From a virus: a stretch of 64,000 bases of DNA. Below, one piece after another: positions 9,185 to 18,277 of the stretch (within the stretch, counting starts at the first letter, position 1; each line of letters starts with the position of its first letter). The translations under genes and the position numbers were made by a program. The notes beneath the pieces are model-generated. The model saw nothing but the letters and a program-made list of their open reading frames with translations. It was not told the DNA's origin and did no database searches. The stretch covers positions 1 through 64,000 of the IMG/VR virus record IMGVR_UViG_3300043775_002437. One strand, written 5' to 3'.

Positions 9185-10164
9185 AAACAATAACTATAAA
9201 TTATTTATCACACAATAGATTAGATTACTCAAATTTAATGTTCTATTTTTTATCTAAAATAAAACCAGAAAATAAACTAAAATTAAAATTAAATGTTTTA
9301 GCAACCCATGACAATGATTGGGTTAATAAATGTGATAGTTTAGGTATTGAATATACAATACATGTAATTAACGGACATCATAATTACTTAAATAAAATAA
9401 GAATTGCTATTTCAACTGATACTGAATATTCAGTTAAATTAGATGAAGATTGTTTTATTAACAATTATGTTTGGGATTACCTAATTGAAAATGTTGATAT
9501 GTTAAACAATGATGAAGTATTAACTTTATCACCAACTATGTCTAATAATATTCCATCATGTGATTTTTTTATTAATGATTTTATTGATGATTTATCAGTT
9601 AGAGATATTGTTTATAAACATTTTTTAAACAGACCAATGCCAAATGGTTTATGGAATGTAGACTACACACCTTTGAATCAGTTTACAATAAACGCTACTG
9701 AATGGGATTATAATAAGTTTTACGAAGGTTTAAATTCATTAAACACTATTACAAAAGGTATTCACCCACTTAGGATTTCATATGAAGCTCAGATGGAAAT
9801 TAATAACTATATTTTAAAAAATATTGATAAATTCACTTCCGATAATAATTATGAATTATTTGAAATCCATTCACCATATTTCACTAATAGTATGTTTTTT
9901 ATAAAAACATCTGAATGGGTTAATATATTATCACAACCAACAGTGGACGCATACGATGAAATAGCGTTAAATAAATACAAAAGGGATAACAATAAAAAGT
10001 TTTTATTTGTTAAAAATGGATTTGGTATTCACCCTATGTTTAATACTGTTTATGCTAATCAAAACCCATGGGCTATTGGTGGTGAAAATGGTGAACAAGA
10101 TGAAATTAATTTTTATAACAATTTAAGTAAAAACATTATGAATTATGATACATTGTATAGGTGA
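9181..10164 (+). CDS. GT-A fold glycosyltransferase
   Basis: 327 residues. TITINYLSHNRLDY opens a GT2-like fold, and SVKLDEDCFI is a clear DxD-type metal site around residue 85-95. A long C-terminal region includes HPMFNTVY. It overlaps both neighbours (4 bases upstream, 20 bases downstream), so it belongs to the same transcription unit. The donor and acceptor sugars are unknown. Confidence 0.55.
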   Translation: MKTITINYLSHNRLDYSNLMFYFLSKIKPENKLKLKLNVLATHDNDWVNKCDSLGIEYTIHVINGHHNYLNKIRIAISTDTEYSVKLDEDCFINNYVWDYLIENVDMLNNDEVLTLSPTMSNNIPSCDFFINDFIDDLSVRDIVYKHFLNRPMPNGLWNVDYTPLNQFTINATEWDYNKFYEGLNSLNTITKGIHPLRISYEAQMEINNYILKNIDKFTSDNNYELFEIHSPYFTNSMFFIKTSEWVNILSQPTVDAYDEIALNKYKRDNNKKFLFVKNGFGIHPMFNTVYANQNPWAIGGENGEQDEINFYNNLSKNIMNYDTLYR

Positions 10165-10789
10165 TAGTCACTCTGCTGTTTTCAGTGGTAAAGAAGAAAT
10201 GCAACCAATATGGCCACAAAGGTCTGATGACATAACTCCATTTTTTAAAAGTTACAGAATTGGGCCAGCAACCGCTTACCAACTTGAAAATAAAATGCCA
10301 GTAATTGATGAAATAATTAATTATAATGTTAATATTGATAATGATTATGTTTTATTTTGTTTTGGTGAAGTTGATATTAGAGCTCATTTAATTAAACAAA
10401 TGGAATCGCAAACTAAAACTGTTAATGAAATAGTTAAAGAATGCGTTGATAGATATTTTAGTGTTTTATTAAGATATAAAGAAGCTGGTCTTAAAGTTAT
10501 CGCATGGGGTCCAATTGCGTCATGGCATGAGTCAAAACAATATACTGGCGGACCTTCATTTGGTACTTGTTTAGAAAGAAACTTAGTTACTGAAGAATTT
10601 AACAGATACTTAGAAGAATTGTGTAACCAAAATGGTATTGAATTTGTAACAATATTTTATAAAATGATAGGTGAAAATAAAATAACTAAACCAGAATATT
10701 TGGATAATTGGGAAGGTTCACATATGCATTTGAGCCAAACATCAATGCCGCTTATTTTAGAATCATTTTCAGAAAAGAATTTAATATGA
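10145..10789 (+). CDS. SGNH/GDSL-type hydrolase
   Basis: 214 residues. MIHCIGDSHS provides the nucleophile serine in a GDSH motif, LFCFGEVDIR a block III-like motif, VIAWGPIAS another strand end, and SHMHLSQTS the terminal histidine. These enzymes remove or transfer acyl groups, often acetyl groups on surface sugars. Its position among transferases suggests trimming or O-acetyl editing of the cluster's product. Confidence 0.65.
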   Translation: MIHCIGDSHSAVFSGKEEMQPIWPQRSDDITPFFKSYRIGPATAYQLENKMPVIDEIINYNVNIDNDYVLFCFGEVDIRAHLIKQMESQTKTVNEIVKECVDRYFSVLLRYKEAGLKVIAWGPIASWHESKQYTGGPSFGTCLERNLVTEEFNRYLEELCNQNGIEFVTIFYKMIGENKITKPEYLDNWEGSHMHLSQTSMPLILESFSEKNLI

Positions 10790-11229
10790 AGTTAATATCA
10801 CATAGAGGTAACATAAATGGAAAAATGGAGAGTTGGGAGAACGAACCAACTTACATTGACTTAGCAATATCCAAAGGTTATGATGTTGAAGTTGATGTTT
10901 GGTACAAAGACAATATTTTCTGGTTAGGTCATGATGAACCACAATATGGTGTTGATTTTAGATGGTTTCGAGATAGGATTTCAAAATTATGGATTCACTG
11001 TAAAAACATAGAAGCGATGACCTATTTCAATGCTAATTTTGAATTCTTTCCTTTTAATTATTTTTGGCATGAAAATGATACCGTTACATTAACAAGCCTT
11101 AATTACATATGGGCTTTTCCAAATAAACAACCAATAAGAAATAGCATTGCTGTTATGCCAGAGCTACATAATGAAGATGTTTCTTCAGCTATTGGTGTTT
11201 GTAGTGATGTTGTTGAAAATTATAAATAA
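10786..11229 (+). CDS. Glycerophosphodiester phosphodiesterase-like protein, short
   Basis: 147 residues from LISHRGN, the opening HRG of GDPD enzymes, followed by NEPTYIDLAISKGYDVEVDVW (the ExD metal pair) and WLGHDEP. Typical family members run to about 240 residues, so the C-terminal half of the barrel is reduced or missing. The start was moved to 10786, which gives an ATGA overlap with the preceding stop. An upstream in-frame start at 10708 lies inside the SGNH gene. It could cleave a phosphodiester on the glycan product or a host phospholipid. Last gene of the cluster. Confidence 0.6.
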   Translation: MKLISHRGNINGKMESWENEPTYIDLAISKGYDVEVDVWYKDNIFWLGHDEPQYGVDFRWFRDRISKLWIHCKNIEAMTYFNANFEFFPFNYFWHENDTVTLTSLNYIWAFPNKQPIRNSIAVMPELHNEDVSSAIGVCSDVVENYK

Positions 11230-11271
11230 GATTGACAAAGTTAAAATTTTTAACTAATATTAAATTAGAAG

Positions 11272-11281
11272 ATATTTATAA
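11272..11281 (+). promoter_or_regulatory. Late-type promoter box ATATTTATAA
   Basis: Perfect ATATTTATAA, 11 bases before the ATG of the PhoH gene. It is the plus-strand member of a motif found in gene orientation throughout the window. Confidence 0.55.
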
Positions 11282-11292
11282 TAAAGTTATAT

Positions 11293-12186
11293 ATGAACAA
11301 AAAACCTATTGCAACAAAAACTACTAGAACTACTAGAACTACTAGCACTAGAGCTAAAAAAATTACAACAGAAGACGAAAGTTTTACCAAAGGACCAACG
11401 GTTTTATTATCTCAAATTAAAATTGATATAAAACACAAAAATGAGACGCAAAAGAAGTTAACCAATTCAATTAAGACCAATGACGTGACTTTTTGTACTG
11501 GTCCAGCTGGCACTGGTAAAACACTTTTAAGTGTTGCCGAAGCATTATTGTTACTTAAAAACAATCCAGAAATTTATCGTGAAATTAAATTAGTTAAGTC
11601 TGTTGAACAATTAAAAGGTGAAGATTTGGGTACGCTGCCTGGTGATGAAAAAGACAAACTTAAATTCATTATGATGTCTTACTTTGATGCTTTTTATAAA
11701 TTGATTGGTGAAGAACTTACTAACAAATTAATGGAAGCTGGGTACATCAAAATGGAAGTGTTTGGTTCTATTCGTGGTAGGTCTTTTTCTAACTGTATTA
11801 TTATCATTGATGAATACCAAAACGTTAGACATAAAAACTCTAAAACATTCTTAACACGTTTTTCTGAAAATACTAAAGTAGTTGCTTTGGGTGATACTGG
11901 ACAAATAGATTTAAAAGATGAAAGCGATAGTGCGTTAGAAGCGTTAATTGAAGACGTTAAAAACAATCCAGAAGAAGGTGTTGGTGTCGTTGAATTTAAT
12001 GCTGATGAAGTTGTTAGACATAGGTTGACTTCTTATTTCATCAAGTTATATGACAATAGAAAAAAAAGACTGTTAGATGAAAAATCCAGACAAACACAAA
12101 TAGTAAAACCAGAGTCACCAAAATCTCAGATTATTAAAGAAAAAAGTATTTTTGGTAAAGTTTTATCATTTTTTACAAAAAAATAA
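11293..12186 (+). CDS. phoH: PhoH-family ATPase
   Basis: 297 residues. Walker A GPAGTGKT at residues 70-77, then SVEQLKGEDLGTLPGD, and Walker B IIIIDEYQN followed by ALGDTGQID (sensor region). These are characteristic of PhoH-like ATPases, which are common auxiliary genes in T4-like phages and are related to RNA helicases. The N-terminus is a short threonine- and arginine-rich tail and the C-terminus is basic. It has its own late-type promoter box and stands between the glycan cluster and the sigma region. Confidence 0.9.
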   Translation: MNKKPIATKTTRTTRTTSTRAKKITTEDESFTKGPTVLLSQIKIDIKHKNETQKKLTNSIKTNDVTFCTGPAGTGKTLLSVAEALLLLKNNPEIYREIKLVKSVEQLKGEDLGTLPGDEKDKLKFIMMSYFDAFYKLIGEELTNKLMEAGYIKMEVFGSIRGRSFSNCIIIIDEYQNVRHKNSKTFLTRFSENTKVVALGDTGQIDLKDESDSALEALIEDVKNNPEEGVGVVEFNADEVVRHRLTSYFIKLYDNRKKRLLDEKSRQTQIVKPESPKSQIIKEKSIFGKVLSFFTKK

Positions 12187-12210
12187 ATTTTTAACTTTAC
12201 TTATCACCAC

Positions 12211-12229
12211 CTATCAATTAAATTGGTAG
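12211..12229 (+). promoter_or_regulatory. Hairpin abutting a start codon
   Basis: An imperfect inverted repeat, CTATCAAT-TAA-ATTGGTAG, can pair over 8 bp with one G-U and ends one base before the ATG at 12231. It could hide the start codon region in mRNA, or act as weak transcription attenuation after phoH. There is no T-run, so it is not a standard terminator. Confidence 0.35.
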
Positions 12230-12230
12230 C

Positions 12231-12836
12231 ATGAAGATAGGTATTACTATAAACGAGGTATTGCGAGATTTTATCGGTCAATTTGCTTATACATATAATA
12301 AGTATATTGAAGAAATTGACATCACAAATGATGATGTTACCAGTTTCAATTTAATTGAACATTTTAAGTTTGATGACATCAATAAACTTAATAGGTTTCT
12401 ATATTTAGAAGCACCTCTAGAAATTTTTGGTCATGCTGACCAGATGTCAGATGGTTTAATGAATCATTTCAATAATTTCTTAACAGATATTGAAGATGAA
12501 GGAGAACATGAAATTATCTTAATAAGCAGAGAAGTGGAAAAAAGCATTCCTTCAACTTTCTTCTTTTTATCAAAAACTGGCTGCCGAATTAAAAACATAA
12601 AATTTGTTCTAAACTACGATGAAAAATGGGACGATGTAGATGTTTTAATCACAGCTAATCCTAAAACATTAGAATTAAAACCAAGCGGTAAAATAAGTAT
12701 CAAAGTTAAATCTTCTTATAACAAAGACGTTGTGTCTGATTATGAGATTGATTCAATATTGGACTTTATTAATAATGAAGAATTAAGAAATAGAATCTTA
12801 AATACTAAAATAACAAATTACGAAGAAATTGATTAA
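12231..12836 (+). CDS. HAD-like fold protein, probably catalytically altered
   Basis: 201 residues. KIGITINEVLRDF occupies the place of HAD motif I, but the first aspartate appears to be threonine or isoleucine. SRE around residue 100 and WDDVDVLITANPKTL near residue 145 resemble motifs II and IV of deoxyribonucleotidase-like HAD proteins. The lost nucleophile suggests a non-enzymatic or altered role. The next gene starts one base after its stop. The name is tentative. Confidence 0.45.
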   Translation: MKIGITINEVLRDFIGQFAYTYNKYIEEIDITNDDVTSFNLIEHFKFDDINKLNRFLYLEAPLEIFGHADQMSDGLMNHFNNFLTDIEDEGEHEIILISREVEKSIPSTFFFLSKTGCRIKNIKFVLNYDEKWDDVDVLITANPKTLELKPSGKISIKVKSSYNKDVVSDYEIDSILDFINNEELRNRILNTKITNYEEID

Positions 12837-12837
12837 C

Positions 12838-13197
12838 ATGATTGAATTTGGCGGTAACATATACTACATCGATGTTGATGCTTTAGAAAGCACAATTAAA
12901 TCTATCGGAACTAAATCTGGTAAAAAAATTATTGAAAAAGAAACTAAAACTTATCTTGATGAAAATGGTAAAGTTTTAAGTTCTGAAATAACAGAAGTTG
13001 AAAGAGAAAGACCAAGAGAAATTGACGCAACTAAATACGATATTTTAAGAGTTATGATTGAAATATTAATGGACGCAACCGAAGATACTGACGATGATTC
13101 ATTAGGTGCTGAAAGAGCTCTAGATAAAACTTCATTAGGATATAAAATAGCTTTTAATACATTATATAATTACGGTATTTTAAAAGAAAAAGAATAA
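12838..13197 (+). CDS. Hypothetical protein, acidic
   Basis: 119 residues. The likely start is the ATG at 12838, right after the upstream stop; a TTG three codons earlier is less likely. An IEFGGNIYYIDVDAL opening leads into charged helices (KKIIEKETKTYLDENGK, ATEDTDDDSLGAERALDK). No family is recognised. It is co-transcribed with the HAD-like gene. Confidence 0.6.
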   Translation: MIEFGGNIYYIDVDALESTIKSIGTKSGKKIIEKETKTYLDENGKVLSSEITEVERERPREIDATKYDILRVMIEILMDATEDTDDDSLGAERALDKTSLGYKIAFNTLYNYGILKEKE

Positions 13198-13218
13198 CCA
13201 AATAATAACACTAAAAAT

Positions 13219-14370
13219 ATGGAACAAAAAAAACAAATTGAAGAACAAATAAGCCAAATAGCTTTGGCTTTAAATAACTTTGAAACTAAAAACTTTAGAG
13301 TTTATTTCTTTGTGCTAGACACAAAAGGTAACCCAACCGCTGGTATCGCTAACATTTACGAACACGTTAAAATTTTAAATGATTTAGGATACAGTGCATG
13401 TGTGTTACATGAAAAAAATGATTATAAATTAAGAGGTGACCAAGAAGGTAATGGTGTCGCTGATTGGTTAGGTGAAGAATATGCTGCTTTACCTCACGCT
13501 TCAATTGAAGGGCAAGAGTTAAACATATCACCTTCTGATTTTGTGGTTATACCAGAAATTTTTTCTAACATTATGGACCAACTTAAAGGGTTTCCATGTA
13601 AAAAAATAGTTATATCACAAAGTTATGATTATTTATTAGAATTGTTACAAATTGGTAAAAGATGGAACGTTGATTACGGATTTAACGATGTAATTACTAC
13701 ATCTGAAAAACAAGCGGATTATGTTAAATCATTATTCCCTTCAATTCAAACACATGTTGTACCAGTATCTATTTCTGATTATTTTACAGATAGTGATAAA
13801 CCTAAAATCCCAGTTGTTTCTATTTTAACTAGAAACCATGGTGAAGCTGCTAAAATAGCTAAATCATTCTACTTACAATACCCACTTTACAAATGGATTA
13901 CATTTAAAGAATTAAGAGGGTTACCTAAAAAACAATTTGCTGCTGAATTATCTAAATCTTGTTTAGCTGTTTGGATTGATGACCAATCTGGATTTGGTAC
14001 TTTCCCATTGGAAGCAATTGAGTCAAACACACCAGTAATTGGTAAAATACCTAACATGGTTCCAGAATGGATGGAAACAACAAATGAGAGTGGTGTTAAA
14101 GTAATTAAAAATAATGGTGTTTGGACTAACACAACTTTAAACATTCCAGAACTAATCGCTAACTATTTAAAAGTTTGGTTTGAAGATTCATTACCACAAG
14201 AATTATTAAATGGTATGGCTGAATCTAAAGGTCAATACACTAGTGAAAAACAAATCGCTGCTGCATCTGAAGTTTATACTAAACTTTTTGAAAGTAGAAA
14301 AGCAGAATTAGGTATTGTTTTAGAAAAATTAACTGAATCTTTAAGCGAGGTTGAACCAACTAACGCATAA
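13219..14370 (+). CDS. Family GT4-like glycosyltransferase (GT-B fold)
   Basis: 383 residues. The second Rossmann half carries SGFGTFPLEAIESNTPVIG, the E-x7-E region that binds nucleotide-sugar in GT4 enzymes, preceded by VSILTRNHGEAAKIA. The N-terminal half has AGIANIYEHVKILNDLGY, typical of the acceptor domain. It is followed by a GT2 gene, and the pair may modify a virion or host component. It lies apart from the main glycan cluster but shares its AT-rich codon use. Confidence 0.7.
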   Translation: MEQKKQIEEQISQIALALNNFETKNFRVYFFVLDTKGNPTAGIANIYEHVKILNDLGYSACVLHEKNDYKLRGDQEGNGVADWLGEEYAALPHASIEGQELNISPSDFVVIPEIFSNIMDQLKGFPCKKIVISQSYDYLLELLQIGKRWNVDYGFNDVITTSEKQADYVKSLFPSIQTHVVPVSISDYFTDSDKPKIPVVSILTRNHGEAAKIAKSFYLQYPLYKWITFKELRGLPKKQFAAELSKSCLAVWIDDQSGFGTFPLEAIESNTPVIGKIPNMVPEWMETTNESGVKVIKNNGVWTNTTLNIPELIANYLKVWFEDSLPQELLNGMAESKGQYTSEKQIAAASEVYTKLFESRKAELGIVLEKLTESLSEVEPTNA

Positions 14371-14391
14371 TAAAATATTAAATTAAAAAAT

Positions 14392-15186
14392 ATGGAAAAA
14401 AATAATATAAGTGTAATTTTACCAGTGCACGCTTTAAATGAAGTGACTAAACCTTTATTAGATAACGCAATTAAAAGTGTCTTAACTCAAAATGTTAGAC
14501 CAGAAACTTTAATAATTGTAGCACCTAAAAATAGTGATGTAGTAAAACATATTAAAACTCTAGATTTTGGTGATTATAGCAATTCTGTTGTTATTGCTGA
14601 AAATGATGGACAAACTGATTTCGCATCTCAAATAAATTATGGTGTGTCAGTATGTAAAACAGAATGGTTCTCAATCTTAGAACTTGATGATGAATATTCT
14701 AATATTTGGTTTAAAAATGTTGTTGAATATCAAAAAGCACATACTAACGTAGATATCTTTATGCCTATCGTTATTGACGTTAATGAAAATAATGAGTTTA
14801 TTGGTTTTACAAACGAAGCAGTATGGGCTCAAAGTTTTTCTGATGAATTAGGAATCCTAGATAACAATGCTCTATTAGCTTACCAAAACTTTAATGTTGA
14901 TGGGTTTGTAATGAAAAAATCAATGTATGATGAGTTCGGAGGATTTAAACCAAGTATTAAATTAACCTTCATTACTGAATTCTTATTAAGAATGACATTT
15001 AAAGACGCTAGAGTTATGGTTATCCCTAGATTTGGATACAAACATATTAACCAAAGAAAAGACTCATTATTTGCATCTTACAGAGAAACTATTGACCCAG
15101 TTGAGGCAAGATGGTGGTTAGCAACTGCTAAAAAAGAATATTATTTCGCTAAAGATAGAAATATAACGTATGATTCACAAAATTAA
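14392..15186 (+). CDS. Family GT2-like glycosyltransferase
   Basis: 264 residues. ISVILPVHALNEVTKPLLDNAIKSVL is a GT2 opening, ILELDDEYSNIWF holds the DxD-like acidic pair, and GFVMKKSMYDEFGGF matches the acceptor loop seen in GT2 enzymes. It is placed directly before the late sigma factor, 21 bases after the GT4-like gene, so both are probably in one operon. Confidence 0.7.
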   Translation: MEKNNISVILPVHALNEVTKPLLDNAIKSVLTQNVRPETLIIVAPKNSDVVKHIKTLDFGDYSNSVVIAENDGQTDFASQINYGVSVCKTEWFSILELDDEYSNIWFKNVVEYQKAHTNVDIFMPIVIDVNENNEFIGFTNEAVWAQSFSDELGILDNNALLAYQNFNVDGFVMKKSMYDEFGGFKPSIKLTFITEFLLRMTFKDARVMVIPRFGYKHINQRKDSLFASYRETIDPVEARWWLATAKKEYYFAKDRNITYDSQN

Positions 15187-15189
15187 AAA

Positions 15190-15915
15190 ATGGTTACAAA
15201 ACGAGGACGAAAAAGAACAAACGAAATGTACTTTGGTCCAGAAGAAGAAGAAGCAGTAATCAAATTTTTAGAATCAACAGACGAAACAGAAAGGAATCTA
15301 ATTTTTAACGAGTGGCTTAAAGGGCCACTCGATAAAATGATAGAGTCGATAATTAGAAAGTACAAGTTGTATAGAAAGGGTGAGACATTTGAAGAGTTGC
15401 ATAGCGACACTTTATCTTTCCTAATGACAAAAGTACACAAATTTGAAAGTGGTAGAGGCAAAAAAGCTTATTCATATTTTGGAACAATTAGTAAACACTA
15501 TATTTTAGGGTTACTAATCAAAGATGAAAAATATATTAGACAAACAACATCTTACGAAGAATTAAACGATAGCATCGAAGAAAGGGAAGATTTGACATAC
15601 GTTATCGATAGAGATAGTGTTGAAATGGGTGACTTCATTAAAAAATTAGTCGGTGAAATTAAAACAGAATTAGAAAGCGAAAATAACCATAAGAAAAAAT
15701 TAAATGAAAATGAAATTAAAATTGGTTATGCGTTAATAGATATTTTAGAAAATTGGGAATTAGTCTTCTCTTCAATGGAAGGAGGGTCTAAATATAATAA
15801 GAATTCTTTCTTAGAAACTATGAGGAATTACACCAATTTATCAACTAAAGATATTAGGATTGGAATGAAACGTTATAAACTACTTTATGAAGTTTTAAAA
15901 AACTATGGTTTATAG
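15190..15915 (+). CDS. Late-transcription sigma factor, T4 gp55-like
   Basis: 241 residues. The stretch from LHSDTLSFLMTKVHKFESGRG through AYSYFGTISKHYILG to RQTTSYEEL parallels T4 gp55, including the helix that ends in a short aromatic motif before the acidic linker. These correspond to a sigma region 2 that melts a TATA-like -10 box. The protein is somewhat longer than gp55. I infer that it directs host RNA polymerase to the ATATTTATAA boxes seen before structural genes. The call rests on motif similarity only. Confidence 0.65.
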   Translation: MVTKRGRKRTNEMYFGPEEEEAVIKFLESTDETERNLIFNEWLKGPLDKMIESIIRKYKLYRKGETFEELHSDTLSFLMTKVHKFESGRGKKAYSYFGTISKHYILGLLIKDEKYIRQTTSYEELNDSIEEREDLTYVIDRDSVEMGDFIKKLVGEIKTELESENNHKKKLNENEIKIGYALIDILENWELVFSSMEGGSKYNKNSFLETMRNYTNLSTKDIRIGMKRYKLLYEVLKNYGL

Positions 15916-15945
15916 ATGTTTACATTATTTTTTTTAATATATTAG

Positions 15946-15955
15946 GTATTTATAT
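15946..15955 (+). promoter_or_regulatory. Late-type promoter box (GTATTTATAT)
   Basis: One mismatch at each end to the ATATTTATAA core, 34 bases before the first tail-module gene. It lies in a 74-base AT-rich gap after the sigma gene, where no terminator is evident. Confidence 0.5.
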
Positions 15956-15989
15956 ATATAGATAACAAACATTTTAAAACTAAAATAAA

Positions 15990-16382
15990 ATGCCTAGAAA
16001 AAAGAAACAAGACGTAAAAGTTAACGATACAGAATCATTAGAAGGTTTAATGCAAGAAACTTATAATGACGCATGTTTACAAATAAATGACGCTCAAAAA
16101 ACTATCAATGAATTAGCAGCTAGTGCTTCTCCAGTAGACGTTGATGATTTAACTAAAATAGCAAAAGAAAAAGGTAGTTTACTAAAAGTAAAAGACTCAG
16201 CAATCAGAATTAAATTAGAAATCGCTAAATTACAAAGTGATATAATTAAAAATCGTGGTGACGTTGAATCAACTATTAATGAACGAAGCCAAGGCAGTGC
16301 ATCATTAAATGATTATAAATCAATTAGAGAAATGATTAAAAATGGTGGGTTGAACGAAAATAACGACAATGAATTATTTTAA
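15990..16382 (+). CDS. Hypothetical helical protein, candidate small terminase
   Basis: 130 residues. Basic N-terminus (PRKKKQDVK), then a long helical, probably coiled-coil centre (residues about 20-95) and an acidic tail ending NNDNELF. This size and layout resemble T4 gp16 (small terminase), which has a central coiled-coil for oligomer formation, but there is no sequence motif to prove it. It leads the plus-strand structural run. Confidence 0.4.
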   Translation: MPRKKKQDVKVNDTESLEGLMQETYNDACLQINDAQKTINELAASASPVDVDDLTKIAKEKGSLLKVKDSAIRIKLEIAKLQSDIIKNRGDVESTINERSQGSASLNDYKSIREMIKNGGLNENNDNELF

Positions 16383-16385
16383 TGT

Positions 16386-17807
16386 ATGGCATTACTTGAC
16401 CAAAAAAAGAAAGTTTTCGGATATATTGCATCAGCTAGGGTTTTAACAGAGCAAATGCCAATTATGAAATTAATAAACTCTTTACCATCATTAAACAATG
16501 GTAAAGACCCTATTGTCTTTTTAACCGATTTAATAAAATCATTAATTGGTTACGAAGCGTTAAGAGACTCTGTTGTTGATATCCTAACTTACTCATTCGA
16601 TGAGATAGAACTTAAAGTTAAAACAGCTTTAAAAAGAGAATTAATAACACTAGTTAGTTGTGGTGTTAATCCAAGCATTCCAAGTTTTTTAAAATCAACT
16701 GGTGCTGGTATTAACATTGAAGTTAAAAAAGCAGATTTCTTAGATATGTTTAAAGTAGATGCTAATTCAAAAGTTGGTATCTTATTATATGATGATATCA
16801 CATCACCATTAACAAATTCTTCAGATTTTAACACTTTTTTATATGGTGTTACTCAAAATGATGGTATAACACAATCATGGAAAGGTATATTAGATATTAC
16901 TTTTAATTCTTTAGGTAACGTTAATAGACCAAATAATACATTTACTATTAGAGTTAACCAAAGTTATGACAATAAAACATTAACTGATTTAAATAATGAT
17001 TTTATTGATTCACTCACATTATTCAATGCACAAAAAGTAGTTAATAACATTATGGATGTTATTTTCGGTTCAATATCTGTAACCATTTCAAAAACAAAAA
17101 AACAATTAGACCAAGAAGGTAAAATAAATAATATTGTTGATAAACTAATAAATGATGATGGTTGTGATGATGAAATAGATGATAGTTATTTCACTTTTGA
17201 TAATCAACAAATAGCGACAATAGAAAGAGATTCAGCAAGAAGACAAAGTGGTATGATTAAAGTAAAAACATCAACAGAATCAATTTCCACTGTTGGTTCA
17301 GATACGTTAATCACTTTTAATGAGGAAATGAACAACGCTGCATCGTTTGTTGATAAAAAACAAACATTAACAGCTAACATAGATAAAATGAGTGATGAAA
17401 GTGCTAAAAACGTACCAAATCAAAGTGATAAAATTTCTGTTAAATTAGATTTCATACAAAAATTAATTAGTAGCTTGACAAAAGCAATTGTTAGTGTTAT
17501 ATTATCACCTAAAATACTAATGATATTTCTTATTAACTTTAAAATAATTTATACTTTAAGTGGTGAATACAAAGACCCAGTTGAATTTATTAAAAAGAAT
17601 AAAAGGTTAATTAAAGAAATGATTAAAACAGTTTCAGATATTGTGGTAGAAAAATTATTAGCAATAGGGATGAAAGAAATGACAAAATTAGCAAATAGTG
17701 TTGTTGCTAAAAAAGCTGTTGAAAAAAGTAAAAATAAGTTAGCACAGTTGTTGAGCTTAACTGGAGTTCCACAAGACGCTATCAGAATTATTAAAGGATT
17801 ATCATAA
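16386..17807 (+). CDS. Virion structural protein, tail or baseplate (unassigned)
   Basis: 473 residues. Mixed helical N-terminus, then a region rich in SDKISVKLDFIQKLISSLTKA, and one strongly hydrophobic stretch near residues 365-392 (AIVSVILSPKILMIFLINF). The position between a small helical protein and baseplate genes, with a one-base overlap downstream, makes a tail or baseplate role likely. The hydrophobic stretch could be a buried helix or a membrane-active segment. Not recognised by family. Confidence 0.5.
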   Translation: MALLDQKKKVFGYIASARVLTEQMPIMKLINSLPSLNNGKDPIVFLTDLIKSLIGYEALRDSVVDILTYSFDEIELKVKTALKRELITLVSCGVNPSIPSFLKSTGAGINIEVKKADFLDMFKVDANSKVGILLYDDITSPLTNSSDFNTFLYGVTQNDGITQSWKGILDITFNSLGNVNRPNNTFTIRVNQSYDNKTLTDLNNDFIDSLTLFNAQKVVNNIMDVIFGSISVTISKTKKQLDQEGKINNIVDKLINDDGCDDEIDDSYFTFDNQQIATIERDSARRQSGMIKVKTSTESISTVGSDTLITFNEEMNNAASFVDKKQTLTANIDKMSDESAKNVPNQSDKISVKLDFIQKLISSLTKAIVSVILSPKILMIFLINFKIIYTLSGEYKDPVEFIKKNKRLIKEMIKTVSDIVVEKLLAIGMKEMTKLANSVVAKKAVEKSKNKLAQLLSLTGVPQDAIRIIKGLS

Positions 17808-18265
17808 TGGCAAAAACATCTTGTAAACCAAATACACCAAATGCCCCTAACGCAAGTACTAATTTTTCATTACGAAATTTAAGTGGGATTATAAATCTTC
17901 TTCTAAGTGTTTTTAAAATACCAGAAAAACCAGCAATACCATTACCACCACCATTGATAATGTTAGGTGCTTCATTACGACCAGGTTTGTCAGCAAAATC
18001 AATTGCTTCTAGAATTATAGCAAGACAATCAGAAGCTGGTAGAGTAACTGGTGATGTTTTTAGTAACAGTCCAAACACTGAAGAAATAATGGAATTAATA
18101 AGAGCAGAAGAAATGGTAAACGCCTTACAAACAGAAGCTGTAGTTCAAGTTGCTTTGCCGCCTGGTATTCCAGTAACTACTGTTGCTATTGGTAACCTAG
18201 GTATTCCAACTGTTGGACAAGGTGCTACTACTGGTATGGCCATGGGTAATGGTATAATGACTTAA
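17807..18265 (+). CDS. Hypothetical structural-module protein
   Basis: 152 residues. Proline- and asparagine-rich start (KPNTPNAPNA), a PAIPLPPPLIMLGASLRPG patch, and a glycine- and alanine-rich, hydrophobic C-terminus (GIPTVGQGATTGMAMGNGIMT). Its ATG overlaps the upstream stop (TAATG), so it is coupled to the 473-residue protein and probably works with it. No family recognised. Confidence 0.55.
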   Translation: MAKTSCKPNTPNAPNASTNFSLRNLSGIINLLLSVFKIPEKPAIPLPPPLIMLGASLRPGLSAKSIASRIIARQSEAGRVTGDVFSNSPNTEEIMELIRAEEMVNALQTEAVVQVALPPGIPVTTVAIGNLGIPTVGQGATTGMAMGNGIMT

Positions 18266-18277
18266 AAAAGTTTTAAT

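Noticed and set aside
15181-15461. Minus-strand frame opposite the sigma gene
   Set aside because: Shadow frame with no domain or start support; the plus-strand gene carries the gp55-like motifs.
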